Below, piece by piece: positions 41,930 through 50,392 of a DNA stretch of 64,000 nt (positions are counted from its first letter, which is position 1; each line of letters opens with the position of its first letter). The notes under the pieces are model-generated. The model was not told the DNA's origin, did not search any database, and saw only the letters and a program-made list of their open reading frames with translations. A program made the translations under genes and the position numbers. This DNA comes from Luteimicrobium sp042670205. Its GTDB lineage: Bacteria > Actinomycetota > Actinomycetes > Actinomycetales > Cellulomonadaceae. The stretch spans positions 3,540 to 67,539 of the forward strand of contig NZ_JBHUWD010000026.1 of assembly GCF_042670205.1 (NCBI RefSeq). Reading direction: 5' to 3'.

Positions 41930-44535
41930 CGTGTCTCCAGTCGTTCGTCGCGGACGGCCCAGACGCCGTCGCGGGGTGGTTCGGGGTCGTGGCCGGCGGT
42001 CGCCCAGCTCTCACCGGCCGCCAGGTGCAGCGGGCCGTGGGCCGCGACGGCGCCCCGGAGGACGAGCCGGTCGAGGTCGAGGGCGCCGCCGAGGACGTGC
42101 AGGGCGATCCCGTCGCCGGCGACCTCGACCCGGCCCCAGCCGGTGCCCGTGGTGAACAGCGCCCGGAGAGGGCCGCGTGGCACCGGGTCGAAGGCGAGGG
42201 TGCGCGTCGGCGCGTCCCACTGCGCCCCCGTCCAGCCCAGGAGCAAGGCCCACGACGCGAGCGACCGGGCGTAGTGGTTGCCGCACTCGATCTCGTTCCA
42301 CGGGCTGCGCCGGCTGCCGTCGTAGCGCGCTCGGAGGGTGCGCTCGACCAGCAGCGCGTCGTCGACCAGGCCGGCGAACAGCAGCGACGCGGCGACCTGG
42401 TGCTCGACCCCGGTCCAGACCTCGTCCGAGTAGACGAACGGGATCGCGGGGCGTCCGCCGCGGGGCCACGACGCGAGCAGGAGGCCGCCTTCGTCGTCGA
42501 CGGCGTAGACACGCTGGGTGCTCTCGTGCTCGCGCAGGTCCGTGCGGTGGTTCTCGCGGACGACCGTCCCGAGCGCGGCGCGCACCCGTGCGGGCGGCAG
42601 CAGCTCGCCGAGGCCCCCCAGGTAGGCGTGGAACTGCCCCAGCAGCTGGTCGGACAGGACCCCGTCCCCGTACTGGTAACGGTGTGCGTCCACGTCCACG
42701 CCCACCTGCCGGTAGCAGGACCCGTCCCACAGGACCGCGTCCATCGCGGCCGCCACGCGGTCCGCGCGGCTGTGCCACCGCGCGGCGAGGCGGTCGTCGC
42801 CGAGCGACGCGGCCATCCGCTCCCCCGCCCTGAGGGCGGCGAGGAACATCGAGTTGGCGAGCGGCTCGACGCCGTGGAACTCGATGTCGTAGGTGTTGTG
42901 CAGCGCGCCGTCGAGCAGCCCGTCGCCGTCGTGGTCCCACCGCGTCGCGGCGTGCTCGAGGCTGCGGGCCGCCGCCGGCCACAGCTCACGCAGGAACGCG
43001 TCGTCTCCCGAGTACCGCCACTCGCGGTGCAGCCGCAGGAACGTGCCGAGCTGGCCGTCGACGGCCGGCCCCATGAACCAGGCCGGGCCACCGAGGACCC
43101 GGTTGGTCCGGAACTTCTGCGCCCCGTCCGCGTCCGTCTCGAGGAGCAGCTCGACGCGGCGGGCGCTGCGCTCGAGGGACGGGAACAGCCACGCGACCGT
43201 CTGGGCGTACGACCACACGTGCGTGCACGTGCCCTCGCACGAGCCGCCGTGGTCGAACGAGCCCTCCCACGCGAGGAAGACCGGCCCGTCGCCGAGCTCA
43301 GGGTTCGGCGTCTCCAGCACGAAGCACGTCGTCGACCGGGCCGCGGCGACGTTGGCGCCCACCGCGTCGGCGATCACGGGATCGAGCGTCCCGCCGTACA
43401 GCGCCTCGACGAACGCCGACGTCGCGGTCTCGAGCTCGCCCAGGCGGGCGTGCAGGTCCGCGGCGGCCGACCAGGCGTCGGGCCAGAGCGTCGCGTAGTG
43501 GTTGCGCACGACCTCGCTCGCGTGCGGGTTCGGCAGGCCGATGGTGCCGAGCCAGGCGCGCGGGCGGTTCGGGAAGCCCCACGCGAGCACGAACTCGAAC
43601 GCGCGCGACTCGCCGGGCGCGAGCTCGTGGACGATGCCGAGCGACCCGGTCCGCAGGCGCGGCAGCAGCTCCAGCAACGCGGCCGGGTCCATCGCCCCGG
43701 CGGCTCCGCCCGCACGCGTGCCGGCGGCCTCCGGGTCGAGCTCCGCGAAGAGCCCGCGCGGACGGTCCTCGAGCGTGACGGAGGGCTCGGGCTCGAGCAG
43801 GCCGTCGTCGACGAGGTCGTCCCAGAACAGCCGGGCGCCGTCGGGCCAGTAGCCCGTGACCCACTGGGGCTTGGTGGTCACCTGCGCGTCGGTCGTGGTG
43901 AGGCTGAGCGTGCCGTACCCGACGTCGTCCGGCGGCAGCTCGATGCCGAAGTCGAGCCCGCGCACACGCCCGTCGTCACGCCACCGCACGGTCTGGGGGG
44001 CGCGGAGCCCGAACGGTCCGTCCCCGCGTCCGGCGGTGTGGGTCATGCTCCCGACGACGGTCACGGCCACCGGGACCGGGCCCGGGTTGGTCACCGTGTA
44101 GCGCAGGACGGCCGCCGGGATCCCGGAGTCGTCGGGCTCGAGCGGCACGAGGGGCGTGAACGCGCGCAACGACACCTCGACTGGTAGTGCGTCGTCGGAG
44201 AAGTCGACGTCGGCGACCGGGTACTCGCCGTGCAGGGTCGCGCTCGCGAGGCGCGGCAGGCCCGCGACCCGGTCGAAGCCGTACCCGGCGTCCCAGTCGC
44301 GACGGCCGGTGTCGCGCGCCTCCAGCACCCGCGTCACGGCCGCGCCGCCGCGCGGCTCGGCCCGGATCGCGAAGAACGAGTAGGGGTTGAGCCGACCCTT
44401 GTCGGGCCGGTTCTCGAGCTCCCAGTCGCGCAGCTCGCCGCGAGCGCCGACCGACACGTTGCCGGTGCCGACGCCGCCCAGCGGGAACGCCGCGCGCTCC
44501 GCGGTGTGCGGGATCCCGCGCGCCCGCCGGGTCAT
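41926..44535 (-). CDS. GH116-family glycoside hydrolase, candidate exo-beta-D-arabinofuranosidase
   Basis: The 869-residue protein has the GH116 layout: an N-terminal beta-sandwich (PLGGVGTGNVSVGARGELRDW) and a C-terminal (alpha/alpha) barrel. By comparison with GBA2-type enzymes the nucleophile should be Glu434 in SCEGTCTHVW, and the acid/base Asp550 in HNTYDIEFHG. SDEVWTGVEH lies near the end. GH116 includes beta-glucosidases, beta-xylosidases and an exo-beta-D-arabinofuranosidase from Microbacterium. The last fits this locus best. There is no signal peptide, so it acts on imported oligosaccharides. Both ends overlap neighbours as ATGA. Confidence 0.88.
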   Translation of the reverse strand: MTRRARGIPHTAERAAFPLGGVGTGNVSVGARGELRDWELENRPDKGRLNPYSFFAIRAEPRGGAAVTRVLEARDTGRRDWDAGYGFDRVAGLPRLASATLHGEYPVADVDFSDDALPVEVSLRAFTPLVPLEPDDSGIPAAVLRYTVTNPGPVPVAVTVVGSMTHTAGRGDGPFGLRAPQTVRWRDDGRVRGLDFGIELPPDDVGYGTLSLTTTDAQVTTKPQWVTGYWPDGARLFWDDLVDDGLLEPEPSVTLEDRPRGLFAELDPEAAGTRAGGAAGAMDPAALLELLPRLRTGSLGIVHELAPGESRAFEFVLAWGFPNRPRAWLGTIGLPNPHASEVVRNHYATLWPDAWSAAADLHARLGELETATSAFVEALYGGTLDPVIADAVGANVAAARSTTCFVLETPNPELGDGPVFLAWEGSFDHGGSCEGTCTHVWSYAQTVAWLFPSLERSARRVELLLETDADGAQKFRTNRVLGGPAWFMGPAVDGQLGTFLRLHREWRYSGDDAFLRELWPAAARSLEHAATRWDHDGDGLLDGALHNTYDIEFHGVEPLANSMFLAALRAGERMAASLGDDRLAARWHSRADRVAAAMDAVLWDGSCYRQVGVDVDAHRYQYGDGVLSDQLLGQFHAYLGGLGELLPPARVRAALGTVVRENHRTDLREHESTQRVYAVDDEGGLLLASWPRGGRPAIPFVYSDEVWTGVEHQVAASLLFAGLVDDALLVERTLRARYDGSRRSPWNEIECGNHYARSLASWALLLGWTGAQWDAPTRTLAFDPVPRGPLRALFTTGTGWGRVEVAGDGIALHVLGGALDLDRLVLRGAVAAHGPLHLAAGESWATAGHDPEPPRDGVWAVRDERLETR

Positions 44536-46031
44536 GCCGCACCCGCCTCGTCGGCGGCGAGCTCGTGGACCACGCCCTTGGTGGCGTCGTAGAGCCGGAG
44601 GTAGCGGTCGTAGAGAGTGTGGTACCGGTCGCGCAGCGCCGGGTCGGGCTGCACCGTCCGGGCGACGGGGTTCCAGGCGTCGACGTCGGCGTCGTCCCCG
44701 AGCGCCCGCGCCGCGAGGAACGCCGCCCCGTAGCTCGCGCCGACCGTCGTGGCGGGCACCTCCTGCACGAGGCCGGTCACGTCGGAGACGACCTGGAGCC
44801 AGAGGCCACCCTGCGTCCCCCCACCGACCGCGACGACGCGCTCGATCTCTGCGCCCGCCGCCCGCATGGTCTCGACGTTGTGGCGCACACCGAACGCGGT
44901 GGCCTCGAGCGCGGCCCGGTAGAGGTCGCCCCGCGTGTGCCGCAGCGTGAGCCCCGCGACGACGCCTCGCGCGTCAGGATCGAGGATCGGCGTGCGCTCG
45001 CCCGCGAAGTACGGGAGCGTGAGCAGGCCGTGCGCCCCGGGGCCGGACGCCGCGGCCTCGGCAAGCAGCTCCGGGTACCCGGCGCCGGTCAGCTCCGCCA
45101 GCCACGCGGTCAGCGCGCCCGACGTCGCGAGGCCGCCCGCGAGGTTCCGGCTGCCCGGGAAGACGCCCACGGTCGTCCACATCGACGGTGTCCGGAGCGT
45201 CCGCGGCCCGGTCGCGACCAGGAACATCGTGGTCCCGTACATGAGCATGAGGTCGCCGTCGCGCGTGGCGCCGACGCTCACCGCCTCGCTCCAGGCGTCG
45301 ATGGTGCCCGTGACGACGGGGACGCCGGCGGGCAGGCCGGTGGTGTCGGCCGCCGCCGGGGTCACCGTGCCCGCGACCTCGCCCGCCCAGCGCAGCTCCG
45401 GGGCCTCGATCCCGGGCGCGTAACGCTCCCAGAGCTCGGGCTCCCAGGAGGCTTGCTCCAGGTCGTAGAGGGGCGAGACCTGGCTCGCCGACTGATGGTC
45501 GAGCACGTACGCGCCGGTCAGGTGCCGGACGAGCCACGACGCCGGCATGAAGAGACGACGCGCCCGGGCGTACGCCTCGGGCTCCTCGTCCGCCACCCAG
45601 ACGATCTTCGGTCCCGCGGCCTGCGAGCTCAGGCGGGAGCCGCCGACCGTGGTGATCCGCGCGTCGCCGAGCTCCTTCGTCATCCGCGTGACCTGCGCCG
45701 TCGACCGGGTGTCGACGCCGTAGAGGACGGCGGGGCGGACCGGACGGTCCTCGCCGTCCGCGAGGAGCACGCAGGGGCCCATCCCGCTCACGCCCACCGC
45801 GGCGACCTCGACGTCGAGCCCGCCCGCCACCGCGCCGGCGAGGAGCGTCCGCACGAGCGTGACGAGCTCGTCCCACCAGACGCCCCCGTCCATCTCGACC
45901 CAGCCCGGCCGGGGGCGTGCGACCTCGTGCTCGACCGTCGCGGAGCCTCGGACCGCCCCGCTGGCGTCGACCAGGACTCCCTTGCTGCTCGAGGTGCCGA
46001 TGTCGACCCCCAGGGTGCAGCGCAGCCGCAT
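44532..46031 (-). CDS. FGGY-family carbohydrate kinase, candidate D-ribulokinase
   Basis: The 499-residue FGGY kinase has an N-terminal phosphate loop (GVDIGTSSSKGVLVD), the sugar-contact region with VLYGVDTRSTAQ, the middle GTIDAWSEAVSVGA and the C-terminal adenosine motif VVAVGGGTQGGLW. FGGY enzymes phosphorylate pentuloses such as D-xylulose, L-ribulose and D-ribulose. With the D-arabinose-isomerase-type partner, D-ribulose to D-ribulose 5-phosphate is the expected step. The start ATG follows AAGGAGG at 5 nt. It is the first gene of the operon controlled by the LacI operator at 46074-46085. Confidence 0.88.
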   Translation of the reverse strand: MRLRCTLGVDIGTSSSKGVLVDASGAVRGSATVEHEVARPRPGWVEMDGGVWWDELVTLVRTLLAGAVAGGLDVEVAAVGVSGMGPCVLLADGEDRPVRPAVLYGVDTRSTAQVTRMTKELGDARITTVGGSRLSSQAAGPKIVWVADEEPEAYARARRLFMPASWLVRHLTGAYVLDHQSASQVSPLYDLEQASWEPELWERYAPGIEAPELRWAGEVAGTVTPAAADTTGLPAGVPVVTGTIDAWSEAVSVGATRDGDLMLMYGTTMFLVATGPRTLRTPSMWTTVGVFPGSRNLAGGLATSGALTAWLAELTGAGYPELLAEAAASGPGAHGLLTLPYFAGERTPILDPDARGVVAGLTLRHTRGDLYRAALEATAFGVRHNVETMRAAGAEIERVVAVGGGTQGGLWLQVVSDVTGLVQEVPATTVGASYGAAFLAARALGDDADVDAWNPVARTVQPDPALRDRYHTLYDRYLRLYDATKGVVHELAADEAGAA

Positions 46032-46064
46032 CGCATCCTCCTTGACCGTGCCGGCGATGTCCCA

Positions 46065-46093
46065 ACCCTAGGCGAAATCGATTTCAGACACAA
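46065..46093 (-). promoter_or_regulatory. LacI-controlled promoter of the kinase-GH116-isomerase operon
   Basis: On the reverse strand TTGTGT (46088-46093) and TAGGGT (46065-46070) are spaced by 17 bp. The perfect palindrome GAAATCGATTTC (46074-46085) fills the spacer, so a bound repressor would exclude RNA polymerase. Confidence 0.85.
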
Positions 46094-46136
46094 CCCCCGA
46101 AGATCGCGGCGAGAGCCGGTGAGGCGAGACGGAGAG

Positions 46137-47126
46137 TCAGGGCGCGGGCGGCTGCTGCGCGGGCTGGAGCTCACCCCGCAGCACCACGGTCCGAGCCGGC
46201 TGCGTGTCGCCGCCGATCCGGTCGAGCAGCATCCGGGCCGCGGTCACGCCCATCTCGCGCGCCGGCAGCCGGACCACGGACACCACGCTCGGCGAGAGCG
46301 TGGTGAACGGCAGCGACCCGATCACGGCCACGCCCACCCGCGGCGGAGTGAGGCCGCGCTCGGTGAGCACCTGGATGGTCCCGACGCCGAGCAGGTTGTT
46401 CCCGGCGACGACGGCCTCGGGCGGCTCGGGCAGCGCGAGGAAGCGCTCCATCGCCTCCCGGCCCCCGTTCACCTGGAAGCTCGAGTAGACGAGCAGCTCG
46501 TCGAGGTCGAGCTCGGGCGCGCGCCGGGCCATCACGGCGCGCCACCCCTGGGCGCGCTGGGCCGCGGTCTCGATCGACTCGGGGCCGGTCACGCACGCGA
46601 TCCGACGGTAGCCCGCGTCGAGGAGGTTCTCGGTGGCGGCCTGGCCCGCGGACCGGTTGGCCATGACGACGCCGTCGACGTCGTAGCCGGACGCCCGGTC
46701 GACCGCCACGACGGGGCGGCCGGTCGCGAGGACCTGGTCGAGGCTCGTCTCGCTCGACGCGGCGGCGATGATGACGCCCGCCATCTGCTCGGAGATGGCG
46801 ATCCGGAGGTAGGTGTCCTCCTTGGCGACCTGGGAGTCGGAGTTGCAGAGCACCACCGAGTACCCCGCCTCCGAGGCGACGTCCTCCACCCCTCGCGCCA
46901 TCTCCGTGAAGTGCGGGTTCTCGATGTCCGGGATGACCAGCGCGACGACCTCGGACGCCTGACGCCGCAGGGACCGGGCCGTCCGGTTGGGCGTGAAGTC
47001 GAGCTGACGAGCGGCCTCGCGGACCGCGGCGGCCTTCTCCGCGGACACGCCCACGTTGTTGAACACGCGCGAGACCGTGGCCGGCGAGACGCCCGCGAGC
47101 TTGGCGACCTCGTAGATCGTTGACAT
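46137..47126 (-). CDS. LacI-family transcriptional repressor of the sugar locus
   Basis: The 329-residue regulator has the LacI helix-turn-helix and hinge (TIYEVAKLAGVSPATVSRVFNN, then FTPNRTARSLRR) and a periplasmic-binding-protein-type effector domain (VVALVIPDIENPHFTEMARGVED, ITSL-like PARTVVLRGEL end). The ATG at 47126 follows GGAGG. It diverges from the GH172 gene. The shared operator at 47187-47198 also covers the spacer of its own promoter (TAGGGT at 47174-47179), so autoregulation is likely. The inducer is probably a D-arabinose-containing sugar (inference). Confidence 0.93.
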   Translation of the reverse strand: MSTIYEVAKLAGVSPATVSRVFNNVGVSAEKAAAVREAARQLDFTPNRTARSLRRQASEVVALVIPDIENPHFTEMARGVEDVASEAGYSVVLCNSDSQVAKEDTYLRIAISEQMAGVIIAAASSETSLDQVLATGRPVVAVDRASGYDVDGVVMANRSAGQAATENLLDAGYRRIACVTGPESIETAAQRAQGWRAVMARRAPELDLDELLVYSSFQVNGGREAMERFLALPEPPEAVVAGNNLLGVGTIQVLTERGLTPPRVGVAVIGSLPFTTLSPSVVSVVRLPAREMGVTAARMLLDRIGGDTQPARTVVLRGELQPAQQPPAP

Positions 47127-47154
47127 GGGCCTCCGCCCGGGAGAGTCCTTCACG

Positions 47155-47198
47155 TTGACACGTGGGTGGCCTCACCCTACAGTGCTGAAATCGATTCC
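47155..47198 (+). promoter_or_regulatory. Promoter of the GH172 gene with LacI operator
   Basis: A near-consensus promoter reads TTGACA (47155-47160), 17 bp, TACAGT (47178-47183). The operator GAAATCGATTCC (47187-47198) follows 3 nt later, over the expected start of transcription. It has one mismatch to the two perfect copies. Confidence 0.85.
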
Positions 47199-47267
47199 GC
47201 CACTGCGTGCGGCCGCTGTCACCGCAGGTCGCGACGGAGAAACCCGACACGAGGAAGTGCGGTCACC

Positions 47268-48401
47268 ATGAGCCAGCCCACCCCCGGGGCCACCGCGATC
47301 GCGGCCCTGCGCGACCTGAGCACCCGCTCGATCTCGCCCGAGAACTTCGACGGCGCGCCCGGCGGCGGCGCCCGCGCGACGACCGGGACGGGCGCCGCGT
47401 GCGCGCGCGACCTCGGGCCGGGCTGGAAGATCTCGCCGAGCGTCGACGTCGAGCCCGGGGCCACGTTCGACCTCGCACGCATCGACGGGCCCGGCCGCAT
47501 CACGCACGTCTGGCTCACGACGCACACCGACCACTGGCGCACCCTCCTGCTGCGCGCCTACTGGGACGGCGCGGACGAACCCGCGGTCGAGGTCCCCCTC
47601 GGCGACTTCTTCTGCAACGGCTGGGGCGTGTTCGCGCAGGTGAGCTCGCAGGTCGTCGCCGCGAACCCGCACGGCGGCTTCAACTCGTACTGGCCGATGC
47701 CGTTCCGCAGCGGGGCGCGGCTCACCCTCGAGAACACGTCCGAGGTCGCGGCCCGCGTCTACTACCAGGTCACGTACGAGGTCGGTGGCGACCACAGCCA
47801 GGACGGCTACTTCCACGCGCAGTGGCGGCGGTCGAACCCGCTCGAGGACCGCACGCCGCACGTCCTCGTGGACGGCGTGGAGGGCAAGGGGCAGTACGTC
47901 GGCACGTACCTCGCCTGGGGTGCCAACTCCAACGGCTGGTGGGGCGAGGGCGAGATCAAGTTCTACCTCGACGGCGACACCGACCACCCGAGCATCTGCG
48001 GCACCGGGACGGAGGACTACTTCGGTGGCGCCTGGAACTTCGACGTCCCCGGCCAGGGCTACACGCCGTACACGACGCCGTACCTCGGCCTGCCGCAGGT
48101 GATCCGGCCGGACGGTCTCTACGTCTCGCAGCAGCGGTTCGGGATGTACCGGTGGCACCTGCCCGACCCGATCTACTTCTCGCAGCGCCTCGCTCGCGTC
48201 GACATCCAGGCCCTCGGCTGGCGCAGCGGCTGGCGCTACCTGCCCCTGCGTGACGACATCGCCTCGACGGCGATGTTCTACCTCGACCGGCCCACGGCCC
48301 GCCGGCCTCGGACGCCGAGCGCCGACGACATGGAGGTGCACCTGGGCACCGCCCCCGTGCCCGACATCGGCGCCACTCCCCCGCGCGAGCCGCGGGACTG
48401 A
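47268..48401 (+). CDS. GH172 (DUF2961) enzyme, candidate exo-alpha-D-arabinofuranosidase
   Basis: The 377-residue protein has the DUF2961/GH172 pattern: FDLARIDGPGRITHVWLTT, EVPLGDFFCNGWG, YWPMPFRSGARLTLEN, WWGEGEIKFYLDGD and CGTGTEDYFGGAW. Glu227/229 and Glu249 sit where the two catalytic glutamates of characterised members (about 21 residues apart) occur. GH172 includes difructose-dianhydride hydrolase and exo-alpha-D-arabinofuranosidases active on mycobacterial arabinan. There is no signal peptide, so it is cytoplasmic. The ATG at 47268 has only a distant GAGGAAG, so the start is moderately certain. Confidence 0.9.
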   Translation: MSQPTPGATAIAALRDLSTRSISPENFDGAPGGGARATTGTGAACARDLGPGWKISPSVDVEPGATFDLARIDGPGRITHVWLTTHTDHWRTLLLRAYWDGADEPAVEVPLGDFFCNGWGVFAQVSSQVVAANPHGGFNSYWPMPFRSGARLTLENTSEVAARVYYQVTYEVGGDHSQDGYFHAQWRRSNPLEDRTPHVLVDGVEGKGQYVGTYLAWGANSNGWWGEGEIKFYLDGDTDHPSICGTGTEDYFGGAWNFDVPGQGYTPYTTPYLGLPQVIRPDGLYVSQQRFGMYRWHLPDPIYFSQRLARVDIQALGWRSGWRYLPLRDDIASTAMFYLDRPTARRPRTPSADDMEVHLGTAPVPDIGATPPREPRD

Positions 48402-48404
48402 CCA

Positions 48405-48456
48405 CCGGGAGGGCAGCGACCACGCGTGGGACCGACCGCGGGCCGCTGCCTCCGGG
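48405..48456. terminator. Imperfect hairpin between GH172 and transporter genes
   Basis: CCGGGAGGGCAGCG (48405-48418) can pair with CGCTGCCTCCGG (48444-48455) with two single-base bulges, in the gap between convergent stop codons. The loop is long, about 25 nt. Confidence 0.4.
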
Positions 48457-48467
48457 AGTCCGGCCCG

Positions 48468-49364
48468 TCACTTGAGGCCGGCGAGCTTGATGTTCCCGAT
48501 GATCTGCCGCTGGAAGACCAGGAAGAGCACGATCACGGGCGCCGCCGCGAGCACGGAGCCCGCCATGAGCAGCCCGAGCTCGGAGCTCCGCTCCGACCGG
48601 AAGTTCGCGAGGTACTGCTGGACGACGTACTTGTCGGGGCTCGTGATCGTGAGGATCGGCCAGACGTAGGAGTTCCAGTACGCGAGGAACGACGTGATAC
48701 CCATGACCACGAACGGCGGCTTGGACAGCGGCACGAACAGCCGCCAGAAGATGCCGAGCCGGCCGCAGCCGTCCAGCATCGCGGCCTCCTCGAGGCTCGA
48801 GGGGATGCTCAGGTAGAACTGCCGGATGAAGAAGATGGTCGCCGCGTTCGCTGCGCCCGGGACCACCAGCACGGCCAGCGTGTCGAGCATCGCGAGCTTG
48901 GTCACGACGATGAAGCTCGTGAGCAGGATCGTCATGCCCGGGATGAACATCGTCGTGATGACGACCGTCCAGATGGTCCGTCTGAAGCGGAAGTCGAGCC
49001 TCGCGAACGCGTAGGCGGCGAGGGAGTTCACGCTGAGGCTGAGCACCGTGAAGAGCACGGCGCCGCCGAACGTCCACGCCATCGTCCGCAGGAACGTCGG
49101 GTCCGACAGGATCTGGGTGTAGTTGTGCCACTGCCACACCTCCGGGAAGAACTGGAACGGCGTCGCGACGACCTCGGTCTTCGACTTGAACCCTGCGATC
49201 ACCATCCAGGCGAGCGGGAACAGGGCGACGAGCACGAACGCTGCGCCGGCGACCCCCTTGCCCGTGCCGACCAGCCACCAGGCCGCCCCGCGCCGAGGGT
49301 GCGGCCGGTCCGACCTGCTAGGCGCGCCCGCGCCCACGGCCTCGATCTCGTACGCGACGGCCAT
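48468..49364 (-). CDS. CUT1 sugar ABC transporter permease (MalG type)
   Basis: The 298-residue permease has six helices and the coupling motif EEAAMLDGCGRLGIFWRLFVPLSKP. The N-terminal tail of about 35 residues is cytoplasmic and basic. The start ATG shares one base with the stop of the partner permease (TGATG). It is the last gene of the binding protein-permease-permease operon. No ATPase gene is present; in actinobacteria a shared MsiK-type ATPase often serves such systems. Confidence 0.92.
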   Translation of the reverse strand: MAVAYEIEAVGAGAPSRSDRPHPRRGAAWWLVGTGKGVAGAAFVLVALFPLAWMVIAGFKSKTEVVATPFQFFPEVWQWHNYTQILSDPTFLRTMAWTFGGAVLFTVLSLSVNSLAAYAFARLDFRFRRTIWTVVITTMFIPGMTILLTSFIVVTKLAMLDTLAVLVVPGAANAATIFFIRQFYLSIPSSLEEAAMLDGCGRLGIFWRLFVPLSKPPFVVMGITSFLAYWNSYVWPILTITSPDKYVVQQYLANFRSERSSELGLLMAGSVLAAAPVIVLFLVFQRQIIGNIKLAGLK

Positions 49365-50317
49365 CAGTCCACCAGCTTTTCGGAGTTGACGAAGCGGAAC
49401 ACCAGCGCGGACACCGTGCCGAGGACGACGAACAGCAGCAGCGCCGCCGCGATCGAGTAGCCCACGTTGATGTCGTTGCGGAAGTGGTTGAAGATGAACA
49501 GGTTCGGCAACGTCGTGGAGTCGAGCGGGCCGCCCTGCGTCATCACGAGGGGGAGCTCGAACTGCTGGATCGCGGCGACGAAGCCGGTGATCATGAGGTA
49601 CAGGCCGATGTTCTTCATCTGGGGCAGCGTGATGTACCGCGTCTTCTGGCCCCAGTTGGCGCCCTCCATCGCCGCCGCCTCGTAGTACTCGGTCGGGATG
49701 TCGACCATGGCCGCGACCATGATGAGCGACTGCAGCCCGACGCCCAGCCAGATCGCCGGCACCGCGATCGCGACGAGCGCCCACGTCGGGTCGCCGAGCC
49801 AGGCGACCGGGCTCACGCCGAACAGCCCGAGGAACCAGTTGAGGAGCCCGCCCGAGTAGTCGTAGATGAGGACGAACAGGATCGACGTGATGACCGTGGA
49901 CACGATCGTCGGGACGTAGATGCTGACCTTCAGCACGCTGGCGAACCGCTTCGAGACGCTCACGACCAGGCTCGAGAAGAGGAACGCCAGCACGAGCATC
50001 GGCGGGACGGTGAGCAGCACGAACACGAAGCCGCGTTTGATCGTGTCCCAGAAGAGCGGGTCCGTCAGGACGTCCGTGTAGTTCTTCCAGCCCACGAACT
50101 CGGGCGCCTTGTAGAAGCTCCAGTCCTGGAACGACAGGTACCCGGCGTAGCCCGCAGGCCACAGGACGAAGACCCCCAGCAGCACGACGGCAGGTGCGAT
50201 CAGCAGGTACGCGACCTTGCTGTCGCGGTACCGCTTGCGCCTCGTCCTGTCCTCCGGGCGGCCACCGGCCGCGTCGGCCACGTCACCGCGCGGCACCCTC
50301 AAGGTCTCGCTCGCCAT
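49364..50317 (-). CDS. CUT1 sugar ABC transporter permease (MalF type)
   Basis: The 317-residue permease has six helices, starting LLIAPAVVLLGVFVLWPAGYAGYLSFQDW, and the coupling loop EYYEAAAMEGANWGQKTRYITLPQM. It lies 75 bp after the binding-protein gene, with a strong hairpin (50336-50382) in the gap, and overlaps the second permease gene by one base. It should form the membrane channel for the imported oligosaccharide. Confidence 0.92.
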   Translation of the reverse strand: MASETLRVPRGDVADAAGGRPEDRTRRKRYRDSKVAYLLIAPAVVLLGVFVLWPAGYAGYLSFQDWSFYKAPEFVGWKNYTDVLTDPLFWDTIKRGFVFVLLTVPPMLVLAFLFSSLVVSVSKRFASVLKVSIYVPTIVSTVITSILFVLIYDYSGGLLNWFLGLFGVSPVAWLGDPTWALVAIAVPAIWLGVGLQSLIMVAAMVDIPTEYYEAAAMEGANWGQKTRYITLPQMKNIGLYLMITGFVAAIQQFELPLVMTQGGPLDSTTLPNLFIFNHFRNDINVGYSIAAALLLFVVLGTVSALVFRFVNSEKLVD

Positions 50318-50335
50318 CGTGCGTCTCCCGTCCTG

Positions 50336-50382
50336 CCCCGGGCCGTGCGGGAGCGGCCCTCCCGCTGCCGCACGGCCCGGGG
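50336..50382 (-). ncRNA. Strong intercistronic hairpin between binding-protein and permease genes
   Basis: A perfect 15-bp GC stem (50336-50350 with 50368-50382) encloses an inner 5-bp stem (AGCGG/CCGCT) and a 5-nt loop. It lies between the binding-protein stop and the first permease start. Such structures in sugar-transport operons protect the upstream mRNA and lower expression of the permeases. It is not a separate RNA gene. Its function is inferred from position. Confidence 0.7.
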
Positions 50383-50392
50383 CGTCGTGCCA

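Noticed and set aside
40286..46031. L-fucose catabolism as the role of the isomerase and kinase
   Set aside because: There is no fuculose-phosphate aldolase, no lactaldehyde reductase and no GH29 or GH95 fucosidase in the locus, while GH172 and GH116 point to D-arabinofuranose. It remains the main alternative.
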